Positions 35,808-45,123 of a stretch of DNA of 64,000 nucleotides are shown piece by piece. This DNA is from JBDHTS01 sp044221445 (GTDB lineage: Bacteria; Pseudomonadota; Alphaproteobacteria; Micavibrionales; Micavibrionaceae): assembly GCA_044221445.1 (NCBI GenBank), contig JBGAPF010000005.1, positions 46,596 to 110,595 on the forward strand, in the 5' to 3' direction. A model generated the notes under the pieces. That model was not told the DNA's origin, searched no databases, and saw only the letters and a list, made by a program, of their open reading frames with translations. Within the stretch, counting starts at the first letter, position 1. Each line of letters begins with the position of its first letter. The translations under genes and the position numbers were made by a program.

Positions 35808-36545
35808 ATGACTGTTGATTTTCTTCATCAAGCCGACGCACCCCGTCATATCGCGATTATCATGGATGGCAACGGACGCTGGGCGCAGGCGCGCGGTCTG
35901 CCGCGCACGTTCGGGCACAAGCAGGGCGCCGAAGCCGTCAAGCGTACTGTGAAAGCCGCTGCCGAACTCAAAATTCCCTATCTTACATTGTTCGGATTTT
36001 CCGCTGAAAACTGGAACCGTCCCGTCGACGAAGTACAGGAACTGATGCGCCTGCTGCGCATATACCTGCGTTCCGAAATGGCGGAACTCCACCGCAACAA
36101 CATAAAGCTTCAGGTGATCGGCAGCCGCGCCGAACTTGAAAAAGACATCGTGGAACTGATTGAGCATGCCGAAAGTTTGACGGGCGGCAATACTGCCATA
36201 ACGGTAACGATGGCGCTGAATTATGGTGGACGACAGGAACTTCTTACGGCAGCCAGCACCTGGGCTGGCCTGTGCCGGGATAAAAATATTGATCCAAGCC
36301 CCGAAGCGGCTGAGGAATTTTTCTCTGGCTGCCTGATGACGGCGGGCATGCCCGATCCTGACGTGTTGATCCGCACCAGCGGAGAGCAGAGGGTCAGCAA
36401 TTTCCTGTTGTGGCAATGCGCTTATGCTGAACTGATGTTCACGCCTGTTCTATGGCCCGATTTTGGTAAGGCGGACCTTGAGTCTATTCTTCAGGAATTC
36501 AGAAAACGCGATCGCCGATTCGGCGCTATCAACAGTGCGAGATGA
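35808..36545 (+). CDS. uppS: Isoprenyl transferase (undecaprenyl diphosphate synthase)
   Basis: UppS makes the C55 carrier lipid for cell-wall and outer-membrane glycan synthesis by cis-condensation of isopentenyl diphosphate. The 245-residue protein has HIAIIMDGNGRWA with the catalytic Asp20, the FSAENWNRP motif, and the C-terminal RTSGEQRVSNFLLWQCAYAE. I start at the ATG at 35808; the upstream TTG has no better ribosome-binding site. It is followed by cdsA with a four-base overlap. Confidence 0.95.
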   Translation: MTVDFLHQADAPRHIAIIMDGNGRWAQARGLPRTFGHKQGAEAVKRTVKAAAELKIPYLTLFGFSAENWNRPVDEVQELMRLLRIYLRSEMAELHRNNIKLQVIGSRAELEKDIVELIEHAESLTGGNTAITVTMALNYGGRQELLTAASTWAGLCRDKNIDPSPEAAEEFFSGCLMTAGMPDPDVLIRTSGEQRVSNFLLWQCAYAELMFTPVLWPDFGKADLESILQEFRKRDRRFGAINSAR

Positions 36546-37252
36546 TTTTGGCTGATGCGAAAGCAGAATGTTCCGGCCTTCTTTTGCGCACCATATCAGC
36601 GCTGGTTCTTGCGCCTCTGACCCTGGTCGCTATCGTTTTCGGCAATATTCCTTTCCTCATCCTGATCATCGCCGCTTTTTTGATTTCCGTGCGTGAATGG
36701 CGCTCCATGACAGTGCATACGCGGAATCCTTTTCTGCATATGATCGCGGGAAGCCTGTATCTGGCCTGTTGTTTCCTTTCTTTTTATCTGCTGCGCATGG
36801 ACGTGCCGGCTGGAATATTGTGGACAGTGGGGCTGATCGTAACGGTCTGGGCGAGCGACAGCGGCGCCTATTTCAGCGGCAAGATAATCGGCGGACCCAA
36901 GCTGGCTCCTATGATCAGCCCTAAAAAGACATGGGCTGGTTTTGCGGGATCGGTATTTTTTGGCGGCCTTACCCTGTTTCTCTTTTTTCTGGTTTTTTTC
37001 ACCGGCGACTCTCCTTTATGGACCAGTGAAGGAGAGGAAAGCCTGAATCCCTTTCCGTATTTTATAGCGGGGGCGATCGTTGGCGCGGTAGGGCAGGCGG
37101 GCGATCTCCTGGTGTCTGTTTTCAAACGGCGTTCGGGGCTCAAAGATACAGGCAATCTGATTCCCGGCCACGGCGGGCTTCTTGACCGGATCGATTCCCT
37201 TTTGCTGGCCGCGCCCGTTTTCCTGGCTATCGTGTGGGTCTGGCTGGCATGA
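36542..37252 (+). CDS. cdsA: Phosphatidate cytidylyltransferase
   Basis: CdsA converts phosphatidic acid and CTP to CDP-diacylglycerol at the inner membrane. The 236-residue protein has about seven membrane helices and the conserved VWASDSGAYFSGKIIGGPKLAPMISPKKTWAG region, plus the C-terminal signature KRRSGLKDTGNLIPGHGGLLDRIDSLL. It overlaps uppS and dxr by four bases each, so the three are translationally coupled. The N-terminus is a little shorter than in many homologues. Confidence 0.93.
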   Translation: MILADAKAECSGLLLRTISALVLAPLTLVAIVFGNIPFLILIIAAFLISVREWRSMTVHTRNPFLHMIAGSLYLACCFLSFYLLRMDVPAGILWTVGLIVTVWASDSGAYFSGKIIGGPKLAPMISPKKTWAGFAGSVFFGGLTLFLFFLVFFTGDSPLWTSEGEESLNPFPYFIAGAIVGAVGQAGDLLVSVFKRRSGLKDTGNLIPGHGGLLDRIDSLLLAAPVFLAIVWVWLA

Positions 37253-38418
37253 AAACGGTCAGCATCCTCGGCGCGACCGGGTCGGTCGGGCGCAGCACGG
37301 CCGACGTCATCCTGTCCGATCCCGATTCTTATGATGTTCAAGCCGTAACCGCGCATTCAAAAGTTCACGAACTGGCCGCCCTGGCCGTCCGCCTGAAGGC
37401 CAGAATGGCGGTGGTCGCCGATGAAAGCGCATACAACGCCTTGAAAAGCGCCTTGGCGGGCACCGGTATTCAGGCCGCCGCGGGACAGACGGCCCTGATC
37501 GAAGCGGCGCAGCTTCCCGCGGATTACATCATGGCTGCTATTGTCGGCATGGCAGGGCTTCTGCCAACGATCAGGGCGATAGAGCAGGGGCGGTGCGTCG
37601 CCATCGCGAACAAAGAGCCGCTGGTCGCGGCGGGCCCGCTGATGATGGCATCGGCTCGCAAATCGGGTGCGACCATTCTTCCGGTCGACAGCGAACACAA
37701 CGCCGTATTTCAGGTATTCGAGGCGGACAACAAACAGGCGGTGGAGCGTATCATCCTCACGGCCTCCGGCGGGCCGTTTCGGACCTGGACGGAGGAACGC
37801 ATCCGAACTGCCACGCCCGCGCAGGCCGTGGCGCATCCTAACTGGTCGATGGGGGCAAAAATCTCCGTGGACAGTGCCAGCATGATGAACAAGGCGCTGG
37901 AAGTAATCGAAGCGCATGTCCTGTTCGGTTTGCCGCCTGAGCGGATCGAGGTCATTATTCATCCGCAATCTTTAGTTCATTCGATGGTGGAATATGCCGA
38001 TGGCTCGGTGCTGGCGCAAATGGGTGCTCCGGATATGCGGACGCCGGTTGCCTATACTTTAGGATGGCCGGCGCGTATCCGTACGCCCGGCAGGACGCTA
38101 GATTTTGCAGCCCTGTCCCTGCTTGAGTTTTTCCCCGCGGATCGCCAGCGCTGGCGCGCTCTCGGCCTTGCCTATGAATGCCTGAAATCCCACGAGTCCA
38201 TGCGCATTGCCATGAATGCCGCCAATGAAGTGGCAGTGCGGGCTTTTCTGGAAAATCGTCTTGAATTTTCGGGAATCGTCGGCACAGTTGAGGCTATAAT
38301 GAATGCGCATGTTGCCGTAACGCCACAAACGCTTGAAGAAATTCTCATAATAGACCAGACTGTGCGCGCACATGCGGAAACCTATATAAACACTTCACCG
38401 TCAAGGAAGGCTTGCTGA
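37249..38418 (+). CDS. dxr: 1-deoxy-D-xylulose-5-phosphate reductoisomerase
   Basis: DXR makes 2-C-methyl-D-erythritol 4-phosphate with NADPH in the non-mevalonate isoprenoid pathway. The 389-residue protein has the NADPH-binding ILGATGSVGRSTADVI, the region AIANKEPLVAAGPLMM, the metal/substrate motif PVDSEHNAVFQ and the flexible loop WSMGAKISVDSASMMNKALE. I start at the ATG at 37249, overlapping the cdsA stop; the frame from 37234 is inside cdsA. Confidence 0.96.
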   Translation: MKTVSILGATGSVGRSTADVILSDPDSYDVQAVTAHSKVHELAALAVRLKARMAVVADESAYNALKSALAGTGIQAAAGQTALIEAAQLPADYIMAAIVGMAGLLPTIRAIEQGRCVAIANKEPLVAAGPLMMASARKSGATILPVDSEHNAVFQVFEADNKQAVERIILTASGGPFRTWTEERIRTATPAQAVAHPNWSMGAKISVDSASMMNKALEVIEAHVLFGLPPERIEVIIHPQSLVHSMVEYADGSVLAQMGAPDMRTPVAYTLGWPARIRTPGRTLDFAALSLLEFFPADRQRWRALGLAYECLKSHESMRIAMNAANEVAVRAFLENRLEFSGIVGTVEAIMNAHVAVTPQTLEEILIIDQTVRAHAETYINTSPSRKAC

Positions 38419-39789
38419 ATGGTTCTGGTCGATTTTATTAGGCTGATTGCTGAAAACATCTGGCTTTACGGCGGCGCTTTCATCCTTGTTTTAAGCATTC
38501 TCGTGTTCGTGCACGAATTCGGCCACTACTATGTCGCGCGCCGCTGTGGGGTGAAGATCGATAGCTTTTCCATAGGGTTTGGCCGCGAGTTATTCGGAAT
38601 CACCGACAAGCACGGTACGCGCTGGAAATTCTCTCTGGTTCCCTTGGGCGGCTACGTGAAAATGTTCGGCGATACCGATCCGGCCAGCGCAGGCCATGCC
38701 AAGGAAGGCGGGGACGGCCGCCCGTTCAGCCAGGACGAAAAGAAAGTCGCTTTTTACACGCAGCCTGTCGGCAAGCGCGCCGCGATCGTTATTGCCGGCC
38801 CCGCCATCAATTTCATATTCGCGCTTGTCGTCTTGACGATCCTCTACAGCACGTATGGCCAGCCTGTCACACCAGCTATCAGTTCGGGCGTGATCGTGGG
38901 GAGCGCCGCCGATAAAGCCGGGTTCAAGCCGCATGACATCATCCTTGAAATAGACGGAAAAAAGATCCGCCGGTTTGAAGACATCAAACGCGAAATTATG
39001 GTCGGACTCGATACGCCCCGCACATTCACCATCAAACGCGACCAGGACATTCTCGATATCAAGGCCGTGCCGGAGTTGAAAGAAGAGAAAGACCGTTTCG
39101 GTTTCAGGCATTCCACCGGCCTGCTGGGCCTGATCAGTCCCGGCAATGCGATCGATATCAAAAGCGTCAAGGGCATCGATGGTCAGAAATATGACAATGT
39201 TGATGAATTGAGAGAGAAGATCAAGGCTAAAATGGGCCAGACATTTCTGCTGCAGCTGGACAAGGGTACAGGTCTTGGCAGTTTGCTTGTCCATCCTCTC
39301 CCGGAAGAAAACGAAGGGCTCAACGATTCAACCAGCGTGGACTATAACGTCCTCGTGATCGCCAATACACGGGAGGACACATTCATCCGCCACGGACTGC
39401 TGGATGCCATGTTCGCCGCCGTCGATGAAACGGTCAATCTTACAACTGGCACGCTCCGGGCTATCGGACAGATCGTCACTGGGACGCGCAGTGCGACCGA
39501 ACTGGGAGGTATCATCAGAATCGGCGCCATCGCAGGCGATATGGCGCGGGCGGGAATCATCGCGCTCATCACTTTTACGGCGCTTTTGTCCATCAATCTC
39601 GGCCTGATCAACCTTTTCCCCATCCCTATGCTGGACGGAGGACATCTGTTGTTTTATGCGGTGGAAACGCTCAAAGGATCGCCTATTCCGGAGCAAATCC
39701 AGGAATACGCGTTCAGGGCAGGGCTGGTCATCCTGATGGGAATCATGGTATTTGCTAACCTGAATGACATCATGCAGTTGATTCTGTAG
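38419..39789 (+). CDS. rseP: Site-2 intramembrane metalloprotease RseP
   Basis: RseP cleaves membrane-spanning segments such as those of anti-sigma factors and leftover signal peptides. The 456-residue protein has the zinc motif HEFGH at residues 32-36 in the first helix, the periplasmic PDZ region (SSGVIVGSAADKAGFKPHDII), a second PDZ-like stretch, and the third metal ligand in NLFPIPMLDGGHL near the C-terminus. The two-PDZ length resembles the gammaproteobacterial form. It directly follows dxr and precedes bamA, the usual order. Confidence 0.94.
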   Translation: MVLVDFIRLIAENIWLYGGAFILVLSILVFVHEFGHYYVARRCGVKIDSFSIGFGRELFGITDKHGTRWKFSLVPLGGYVKMFGDTDPASAGHAKEGGDGRPFSQDEKKVAFYTQPVGKRAAIVIAGPAINFIFALVVLTILYSTYGQPVTPAISSGVIVGSAADKAGFKPHDIILEIDGKKIRRFEDIKREIMVGLDTPRTFTIKRDQDILDIKAVPELKEEKDRFGFRHSTGLLGLISPGNAIDIKSVKGIDGQKYDNVDELREKIKAKMGQTFLLQLDKGTGLGSLLVHPLPEENEGLNDSTSVDYNVLVIANTREDTFIRHGLLDAMFAAVDETVNLTTGTLRAIGQIVTGTRSATELGGIIRIGAIAGDMARAGIIALITFTALLSINLGLINLFPIPMLDGGHLLFYAVETLKGSPIPEQIQEYAFRAGLVILMGIMVFANLNDIMQLIL

Positions 39790-39845
39790 GTCTTTCAAGG
39801 TTATAACTGCATTCAGGACGTTTCACTCCAGACGGGCAATTATCC

Positions 39846-42143
39846 ATGACTCCATTTCGTACCTTGATGTTCCTTTGCCTGACCGCGCTTGCGGCCTTTG
39901 GGATCCATTCCGCATCGGCCCAGGACGTTTTCGGCGCCTCGGGGCAGGAAATCAGGGAGATCAGCATAACGGGAACGCAGCGCATCGAACCTGCGACCGT
40001 GATGACCTATCTCGACGCCCATGTTGGCGATCATATGGACCAGGGCACGCTTGATCGCGCCCTCAAAAGCCTGTTCTCCACGGGGCTGTTCGCCGATGTC
40101 GTCCTGAAGCAGAAGGGCAACACGCTGGAAGTGAACGTCAAGGAAAACCCGGTCATCAATCAAATCGCTTTCGAGGGCAACGATAAAATCGACGACGACC
40201 AGCTGAAAGCGGAAATCCAGCTGCGGGAGCGTCAAGTCTTCACGCGCAGCAAAGTTCAGGCCGATGTCAGCCGCCTGTACCAGCTGTACCAGCGTCAGGG
40301 AAGGTTTTCGGTTACGATCGACCCAAAAGTGATCAACCTGGACCAGAACCGGGTCAACCTGGTGTTTGAAATCAATGAAGGCAGCGTCACGCAGGTGCAG
40401 ACGGTCCGGTTCATCGGAAACACCCATTATGATGACGACAAGCTGCGCAGCGTGATCAGCACGAAGGAATCGCGCTGGTATCGTTTCCTGACAACGGACG
40501 ACCGCTACGACCCTGATCGTCTTGCCTATGACCAGGAGCTGCTCCGTCGCTTTTATCTGTCCCAGGGCTATGCGGATTTCAATATTGTCTCCGCCAACGC
40601 CGAGCTGTCGCGCGACCATGACGGTTTTTATGTCACCGTTACCGTCGACGAAGGCGAACGGTACAAAGTCGGTAAAATAGCTATCTCGTCCGGGCTGCGC
40701 GATTTTGACGCAACCAAGCTGAACCAGTATGTCGGCTTTAAAACCGGGGAATGGTACGACGCTGATGAAATTCAGACGTCGGTCGACAAAATGACCAGCG
40801 CGCTTGGTGATATGCAGTATGCGTTCGTGACCGTGACGCCCGACGTCGCCCGCAACGCTGGGACGCATACGGTCGACATTACGTTCTCCATCGGCGAGGC
40901 GCCGAAAGTTTATGTCGAGCGCATTGACGTCAACGGTAACGTCCGTACTCTCGATAAGGTTATCCGCCGCGAAATGACGGTCGTCGAAGGCGACCCGTTC
41001 AATAAATCAAAAATCGCCAAATCGGAACAGAACATCAAGGATCTCGGATATTTCGACAAGGTCGAAGTAACTCCCCAGCAGGGCAGCGCGCCCGACAAAA
41101 CCGTCCTCGATGTCAATGTCTCCGAACAGTCGACAGGTGAATTGTCCATTGGCGCGGGTTTTTCAACCGCCGATGGCCCCCTCGCCGATCTGCGGTTGCG
41201 TGAACGAAACTTCCTGGGCAAAGGCCAGGACGTCCTGTTCGCGACAACGATCGCCGGCAAACGTACGGAATTCGATTTTTCCTTCACCGAACCGTATTTC
41301 CTCGACCGCGACCTGTCGGCAGGCGTCGACCTGTTCCATATTACGCGAGACCTGCAGGATCAAAGTTCGTTCGACCAGCGGCAGACAGGTGGCGGTTTCC
41401 ATCTCGGATATCCGCTGTCGGACAAATGGCGCCAGACACTTAAATACCGCCTGGAAGACAATGAGATCAGGAACGTGGATTCCGACGCTTCACGGTTTAT
41501 CCGCGACCAGGAAGGTGACCGCATTACATCCGCCGTGTCACAGGAAATCACCTATGATAACCGCGACAGCGTATTGTTTCCGACCTCCGGATATAATGCA
41601 TGGTTCGACACAGAAGTGGCAGGCCTCGGTGGCGACGCCAAATACATCCAGGGCAAGGTTGGCGGAAGCTATTACTATCCTATTGCCGATAACTGGGTGT
41701 TTAACATTCTTGGCGAAACAGGCGCGATTGGTGGCTATGGCGACGAAAACGTTCGTATCAACGAGCGGTTTTTCATTGGCGGAAACTCTCTGCGCGGCTT
41801 TGAAAAATCGGGTATCGGTCCGCGGGACCGCTCCACGGATGATGCGCTGGGCGGTAACTACTTCTATCGCGGCTCGGCGGAAATATCTTTCCCGCTCGGC
41901 TTGCCTGAAGAAATGGGCGTGCAAGGGCACACATTCACTGATTTCGGCTCGCTATGGGGGCTTGACGATATCTCCGGCAGCGATGTTGTTGACGAAGCGG
42001 GCGTGCTCCGCGCTACCGCGGGCGTGGGGGTCTCCTGGCGTTCGCCCCTGGGGCCAATCCGGGTCGACCTTGCGTTCCCGTATATCAAAAAGGATTACGA
42101 CGCGACGGAGCCATTCAGATTTAGCTTTGGCACTCGCTTCTGA
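39846..42143 (+). CDS. bamA: Outer membrane protein assembly factor BamA
   Basis: BamA is the core of the machine that inserts beta-barrel proteins into the outer membrane. The 765-residue precursor has a signal peptide (FLCLTALAAFGIHSASAQ), five POTRA domains (residues about 35-430, the first starting EIREISITGTQRIEPATVM) and a C-terminal 16-strand barrel. The barrel has the conserved RGFEKSGIGPRD loop, a variant of the VRGF/Y motif, and ends in the aromatic residue of FSFGTRF, as required for barrel insertion. Skp follows. Confidence 0.96.
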   Translation: MTPFRTLMFLCLTALAAFGIHSASAQDVFGASGQEIREISITGTQRIEPATVMTYLDAHVGDHMDQGTLDRALKSLFSTGLFADVVLKQKGNTLEVNVKENPVINQIAFEGNDKIDDDQLKAEIQLRERQVFTRSKVQADVSRLYQLYQRQGRFSVTIDPKVINLDQNRVNLVFEINEGSVTQVQTVRFIGNTHYDDDKLRSVISTKESRWYRFLTTDDRYDPDRLAYDQELLRRFYLSQGYADFNIVSANAELSRDHDGFYVTVTVDEGERYKVGKIAISSGLRDFDATKLNQYVGFKTGEWYDADEIQTSVDKMTSALGDMQYAFVTVTPDVARNAGTHTVDITFSIGEAPKVYVERIDVNGNVRTLDKVIRREMTVVEGDPFNKSKIAKSEQNIKDLGYFDKVEVTPQQGSAPDKTVLDVNVSEQSTGELSIGAGFSTADGPLADLRLRERNFLGKGQDVLFATTIAGKRTEFDFSFTEPYFLDRDLSAGVDLFHITRDLQDQSSFDQRQTGGGFHLGYPLSDKWRQTLKYRLEDNEIRNVDSDASRFIRDQEGDRITSAVSQEITYDNRDSVLFPTSGYNAWFDTEVAGLGGDAKYIQGKVGGSYYYPIADNWVFNILGETGAIGGYGDENVRINERFFIGGNSLRGFEKSGIGPRDRSTDDALGGNYFYRGSAEISFPLGLPEEMGVQGHTFTDFGSLWGLDDISGSDVVDEAGVLRATAGVGVSWRSPLGPIRVDLAFPYIKKDYDATEPFRFSFGTRF

Positions 42144-42194
42144 TCTGTTAGAAAATGCGAAATCACTCCACACTGTTTCCTGTAGGAATATGAC

Positions 42195-42746
42195 ATGCGT
42201 TTACACCGTCTCTTCGTCTCTACCCTGCTGGCGCTCTCTACATTGATCCTGCTCCAGTCCGCTGCTATCGCAGCCGATTTCAAAATTGCCGTTATTGACG
42301 ATCAAAAGCTCCTGACATCTTCAAAGGCCGCGCAAAGCATAGGCCGTCAGATCGATGCGAAGCGTGAAGCCTTCCAGAAAGAGTTCGCAGGGCTCGAACA
42401 GCAGCTTCGCGACAAGGAAAAGACGCTTCTGGCCTCCAAGGATAAAATGAAGCCTGAAGAATTCAACAAACAGCGCTCCGCTTTCCAGGATCAGGTCATG
42501 GAAGGCCAGAAAAAGGCCCAGGCTGGGCGTCACGACCTTGAAGAAGCCATCGCAGGTGCCCGCACCCAGCTGATGGGAAAGATTGCTGAAATATGCAAGG
42601 GAATGTCGCAGAAGAACGGCTACAATATGGTCATAACCCGTCAGACCGTCGTGCTCGCCGACCAGAGCCTGGATATTACCGACCAGGTTCTTGCGCAGTT
42701 GGATAAATCTCTTACCGATGTACCGTTAAACTTCGGTAAAAAGTGA
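42195..42746 (+). CDS. skp: Periplasmic chaperone Skp/OmpH family
   Basis: Skp binds unfolded outer membrane proteins in the periplasm. The 183-residue precursor has a signal peptide (LFVSTLLALSTLILLQSAAIA), then FKIAVIDDQKLLTSSKAAQS and a long coiled-coil region (KEFAGLEQQLRDKEKTLLAS) forming the tentacle helices. Position between bamA and lpxD is standard. Confidence 0.92.
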   Translation: MRLHRLFVSTLLALSTLILLQSAAIAADFKIAVIDDQKLLTSSKAAQSIGRQIDAKREAFQKEFAGLEQQLRDKEKTLLASKDKMKPEEFNKQRSAFQDQVMEGQKKAQAGRHDLEEAIAGARTQLMGKIAEICKGMSQKNGYNMVITRQTVVLADQSLDITDQVLAQLDKSLTDVPLNFGKK

Positions 42747-42753
42747 TCCGTTA

Positions 42754-43785
42754 ATGGCCGACAACCGTTTTTTCAGCCGCCAGGGACCCTTTTCTTTAGG
42801 GACCCTGGCCGACAGAACGGGATGCCAGATCTCCCGTTCCGACGCGGCTGATCGTACAGTCGACGATGTCGCGCCGCTCATCACGGCCACAGCGCGGGAT
42901 CTTTCATTTCTCGATAACCGCAAATATCGCACAGCGTTCGGAGCCACAAAAGCCGGCGCCTGTTTCGTCAGCCCGGATCTGGTTAATCTCGCGCCTGCCG
43001 ACACGATCCTTCTGGTGACACGCCAGCCTTATAAGGCCTATGCTCGGGCCGCTCAGATTTTTTATCCGGAAATCATGCCCCTTTCTTCCATCGCCCGTTC
43101 GGCTGTGATTGCCGATGGCTGTGTGATCGAAGAAGGATCGGTGATTGAAGAAGGCGCCGTTATAGGGGCGGGCGCTACCATCGGCAGGGAATGCTGGATC
43201 GAGGCCAATGCGGTCATCGGGCCAAATGTCGTGCTGGGCGACCACTGTCGGGTCGGGGCCGGAGCCTCCGTTACCCATGCATTGATCGGCAATCGTGTGC
43301 GCCTTTATCCCGGGTGCCGTATCGGGCAGGACGGCTTTGGATTTGCCATCGATCCCGCTGGACATGTCAAGGTGCCGCAGCTCGGGCGGGTCATCATCGA
43401 GGACGATGTCGAGATCGGCGCCAATACCTGCGTTGACCGTGGGGCCGGCCCAGATACCGTCATCGGGCGGGGCACCTGGATAGACAACCTTGTTCAGATA
43501 GCCCATAACGTGCGGATCGGACGGGGCTGCATCATTGCCGCTCAGACCGGCATATCAGGCAGTACGGTTCTAGAAGACTACGTGGCGCTCGGCGGACAGG
43601 TCGGGTTGGCGGGGCATATCACTATCGGCAAGGGAACGCGGATCGCCGCGCAGTCCGGCATTATAAGCAATGTCCCGCCGGGTCAGGAATATATGGGATA
43701 TCCGGGTTTGCCCATAAAACAGTTCTTACGGCAAAGTGCGCACTTGAAACGATTGATAAAAAAAGATAAACCGAACGGACAATGA
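42754..43785 (+). CDS. lpxD: UDP-3-O-(3-hydroxyacyl)glucosamine N-acyltransferase
   Basis: LpxD adds the N-linked acyl chain in lipid A synthesis. The 343-residue protein has the uridine-binding N-terminal domain followed by left-handed beta-helix hexapeptide repeats (GCVIEEGSVIEEGAVIGAGA), and the catalytic His in NLVQIAHNVRIG. A short C-terminal helix follows. Its stop overlaps fabZ by four bases. Confidence 0.95.
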   Translation: MADNRFFSRQGPFSLGTLADRTGCQISRSDAADRTVDDVAPLITATARDLSFLDNRKYRTAFGATKAGACFVSPDLVNLAPADTILLVTRQPYKAYARAAQIFYPEIMPLSSIARSAVIADGCVIEEGSVIEEGAVIGAGATIGRECWIEANAVIGPNVVLGDHCRVGAGASVTHALIGNRVRLYPGCRIGQDGFGFAIDPAGHVKVPQLGRVIIEDDVEIGANTCVDRGAGPDTVIGRGTWIDNLVQIAHNVRIGRGCIIAAQTGISGSTVLEDYVALGGQVGLAGHITIGKGTRIAAQSGIISNVPPGQEYMGYPGLPIKQFLRQSAHLKRLIKKDKPNGQ

Positions 43786-44231
43786 CGCTAGAACAACATA
43801 TAGACGTCAACCGGATCATGCAGATGATCCCGCATCGCTATCCGATCCTGATGGTGGACCGGATCCTTGAATTCGTGCCTGGCGAACGGGTTGTCGGCCT
43901 GAAGAACGTGACCATAAACGAACCGCATTTCCAGGGGCATTTTCCCGGCTTTCCAGTCATGCCGGGGGTGCTGATCATAGAGGCGATGGCTCAGACGGCG
44001 GCCTGTCTTGTCGTTGAAACCCTGGGTGAGGAGGCGGAAGGCAAACTGGTTTATTTCATGACGATCGACCAGGCGCGGTTCCGCAAGCCGGTTGTGCCGG
44101 GCGATTCAGTCCATATCCATGCCACGAAGCTGCAGACCCGCCGCAATGTCTGGAAATTTCTTGGTGAGGCCAAGGTCGGCGACGCTCTGTGTGCCGAAGC
44201 GACCTTCAGCGCCATGATCATGGACAATTGA
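43782..44231 (+). CDS. fabZ: 3-hydroxyacyl-[acyl-carrier-protein] dehydratase FabZ
   Basis: FabZ dehydrates 3-hydroxyacyl-ACP in fatty acid elongation and competes with the lipid A enzymes for substrate. The 149-residue hot-dog fold protein has IPHRYPILMVDRI and the active site NEPHFQGHFPGFPVMPGV with His53 and Glu67. It lies between lpxD and lpxA, the usual arrangement. Confidence 0.96.
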   Translation: MTLEQHIDVNRIMQMIPHRYPILMVDRILEFVPGERVVGLKNVTINEPHFQGHFPGFPVMPGVLIIEAMAQTAACLVVETLGEEAEGKLVYFMTIDQARFRKPVVPGDSVHIHATKLQTRRNVWKFLGEAKVGDALCAEATFSAMIMDN

Positions 44232-44314
44232 TCTGTAATGTCCCGCAATAAACCGTGACTTGAGCGAACCCGCCGAATTTTCTAGGATGGCACGATGTTA
44301 CGGATATTCATGCT

Positions 44315-45115
44315 ATGACGAACGCCATTCACCCCACGGCCATCATCGAAAAGGGCGCGCAGATTCCGCCGTCCGTGCGCATAGGCCCTTATTGTGTCGT
44401 CGGGCCCGATGTGACGCTGGGTGACAATGTTGTCCTTCATTCACACGTCGTTCTTGGCGGAGATACAATCATTGGCGATGAATGCGAGATTTTCCCTTTC
44501 GCATCGATTGGCCAGCCGACACCTGATTTGAAGTACAAAGGCGAGAAATCCGAGCTGAAGATTGGCAGGCGAACGAAGATACGCGAATACGTGACAATTA
44601 ATCCCGGCACGGAAGTCGGGGGTATGCTCACGCAAGTCGGAGACGACTGTCTCCTGATGCCCAACTGTCACGTTGCTCACGATTGCAAGGTCGGCAACCG
44701 GGTGATCATGGCCAACAGCGCAGCGCTGGGCGGGCACGTCACTATAGGAGACTTTGTGGTCATTGGAGGGTTGGCTGCGATCCACCAATTTGTCCGGATC
44801 GGTTCCTATGCCGTTATTGGCGGCATGTCAGGCGTTGAAAGCGACGTCATTCCCTATGGGCGCGTAAAAGGCGAAAGAGCTTTTCTCGCAGGTCTCAACC
44901 TGATCGGCCTTGAACGTAATGGTTTTACAAAAGACCAGGTCAAGACCCTCCAACGAGCCTTTTATGACCTCTTCGGCGACGACGGTACCATGGAACAAAG
45001 GCTTGAGCGTATCGAACAAGAATATTCAGGCGACGATCTTGTGATGTCAATCCTCCGCTTCGCCCGCGAAAAAACGAGATTTCCCCTGTGTCAGCCTCCC
45101 CGCAAAGCGGCGTGA
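44315..45115 (+). CDS. lpxA: UDP-N-acetylglucosamine acyltransferase
   Basis: LpxA performs the first step of lipid A synthesis, O-acylating UDP-GlcNAc. The 266-residue protein is a hexapeptide beta-helix (HPTAIIEKGAQIPPSVRIG) with the catalytic His in NCHVAHDCKVGN, GGHVTIGDFVVIGGLAAIHQ and a C-terminal helical domain. An 83-base gap separates it from fabZ. Confidence 0.96.
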   Translation: MTNAIHPTAIIEKGAQIPPSVRIGPYCVVGPDVTLGDNVVLHSHVVLGGDTIIGDECEIFPFASIGQPTPDLKYKGEKSELKIGRRTKIREYVTINPGTEVGGMLTQVGDDCLLMPNCHVAHDCKVGNRVIMANSAALGGHVTIGDFVVIGGLAAIHQFVRIGSYAVIGGMSGVESDVIPYGRVKGERAFLAGLNLIGLERNGFTKDQVKTLQRAFYDLFGDDGTMEQRLERIEQEYSGDDLVMSILRFAREKTRFPLCQPPRKAA

Positions 45116-45123
45116 GGAATGCG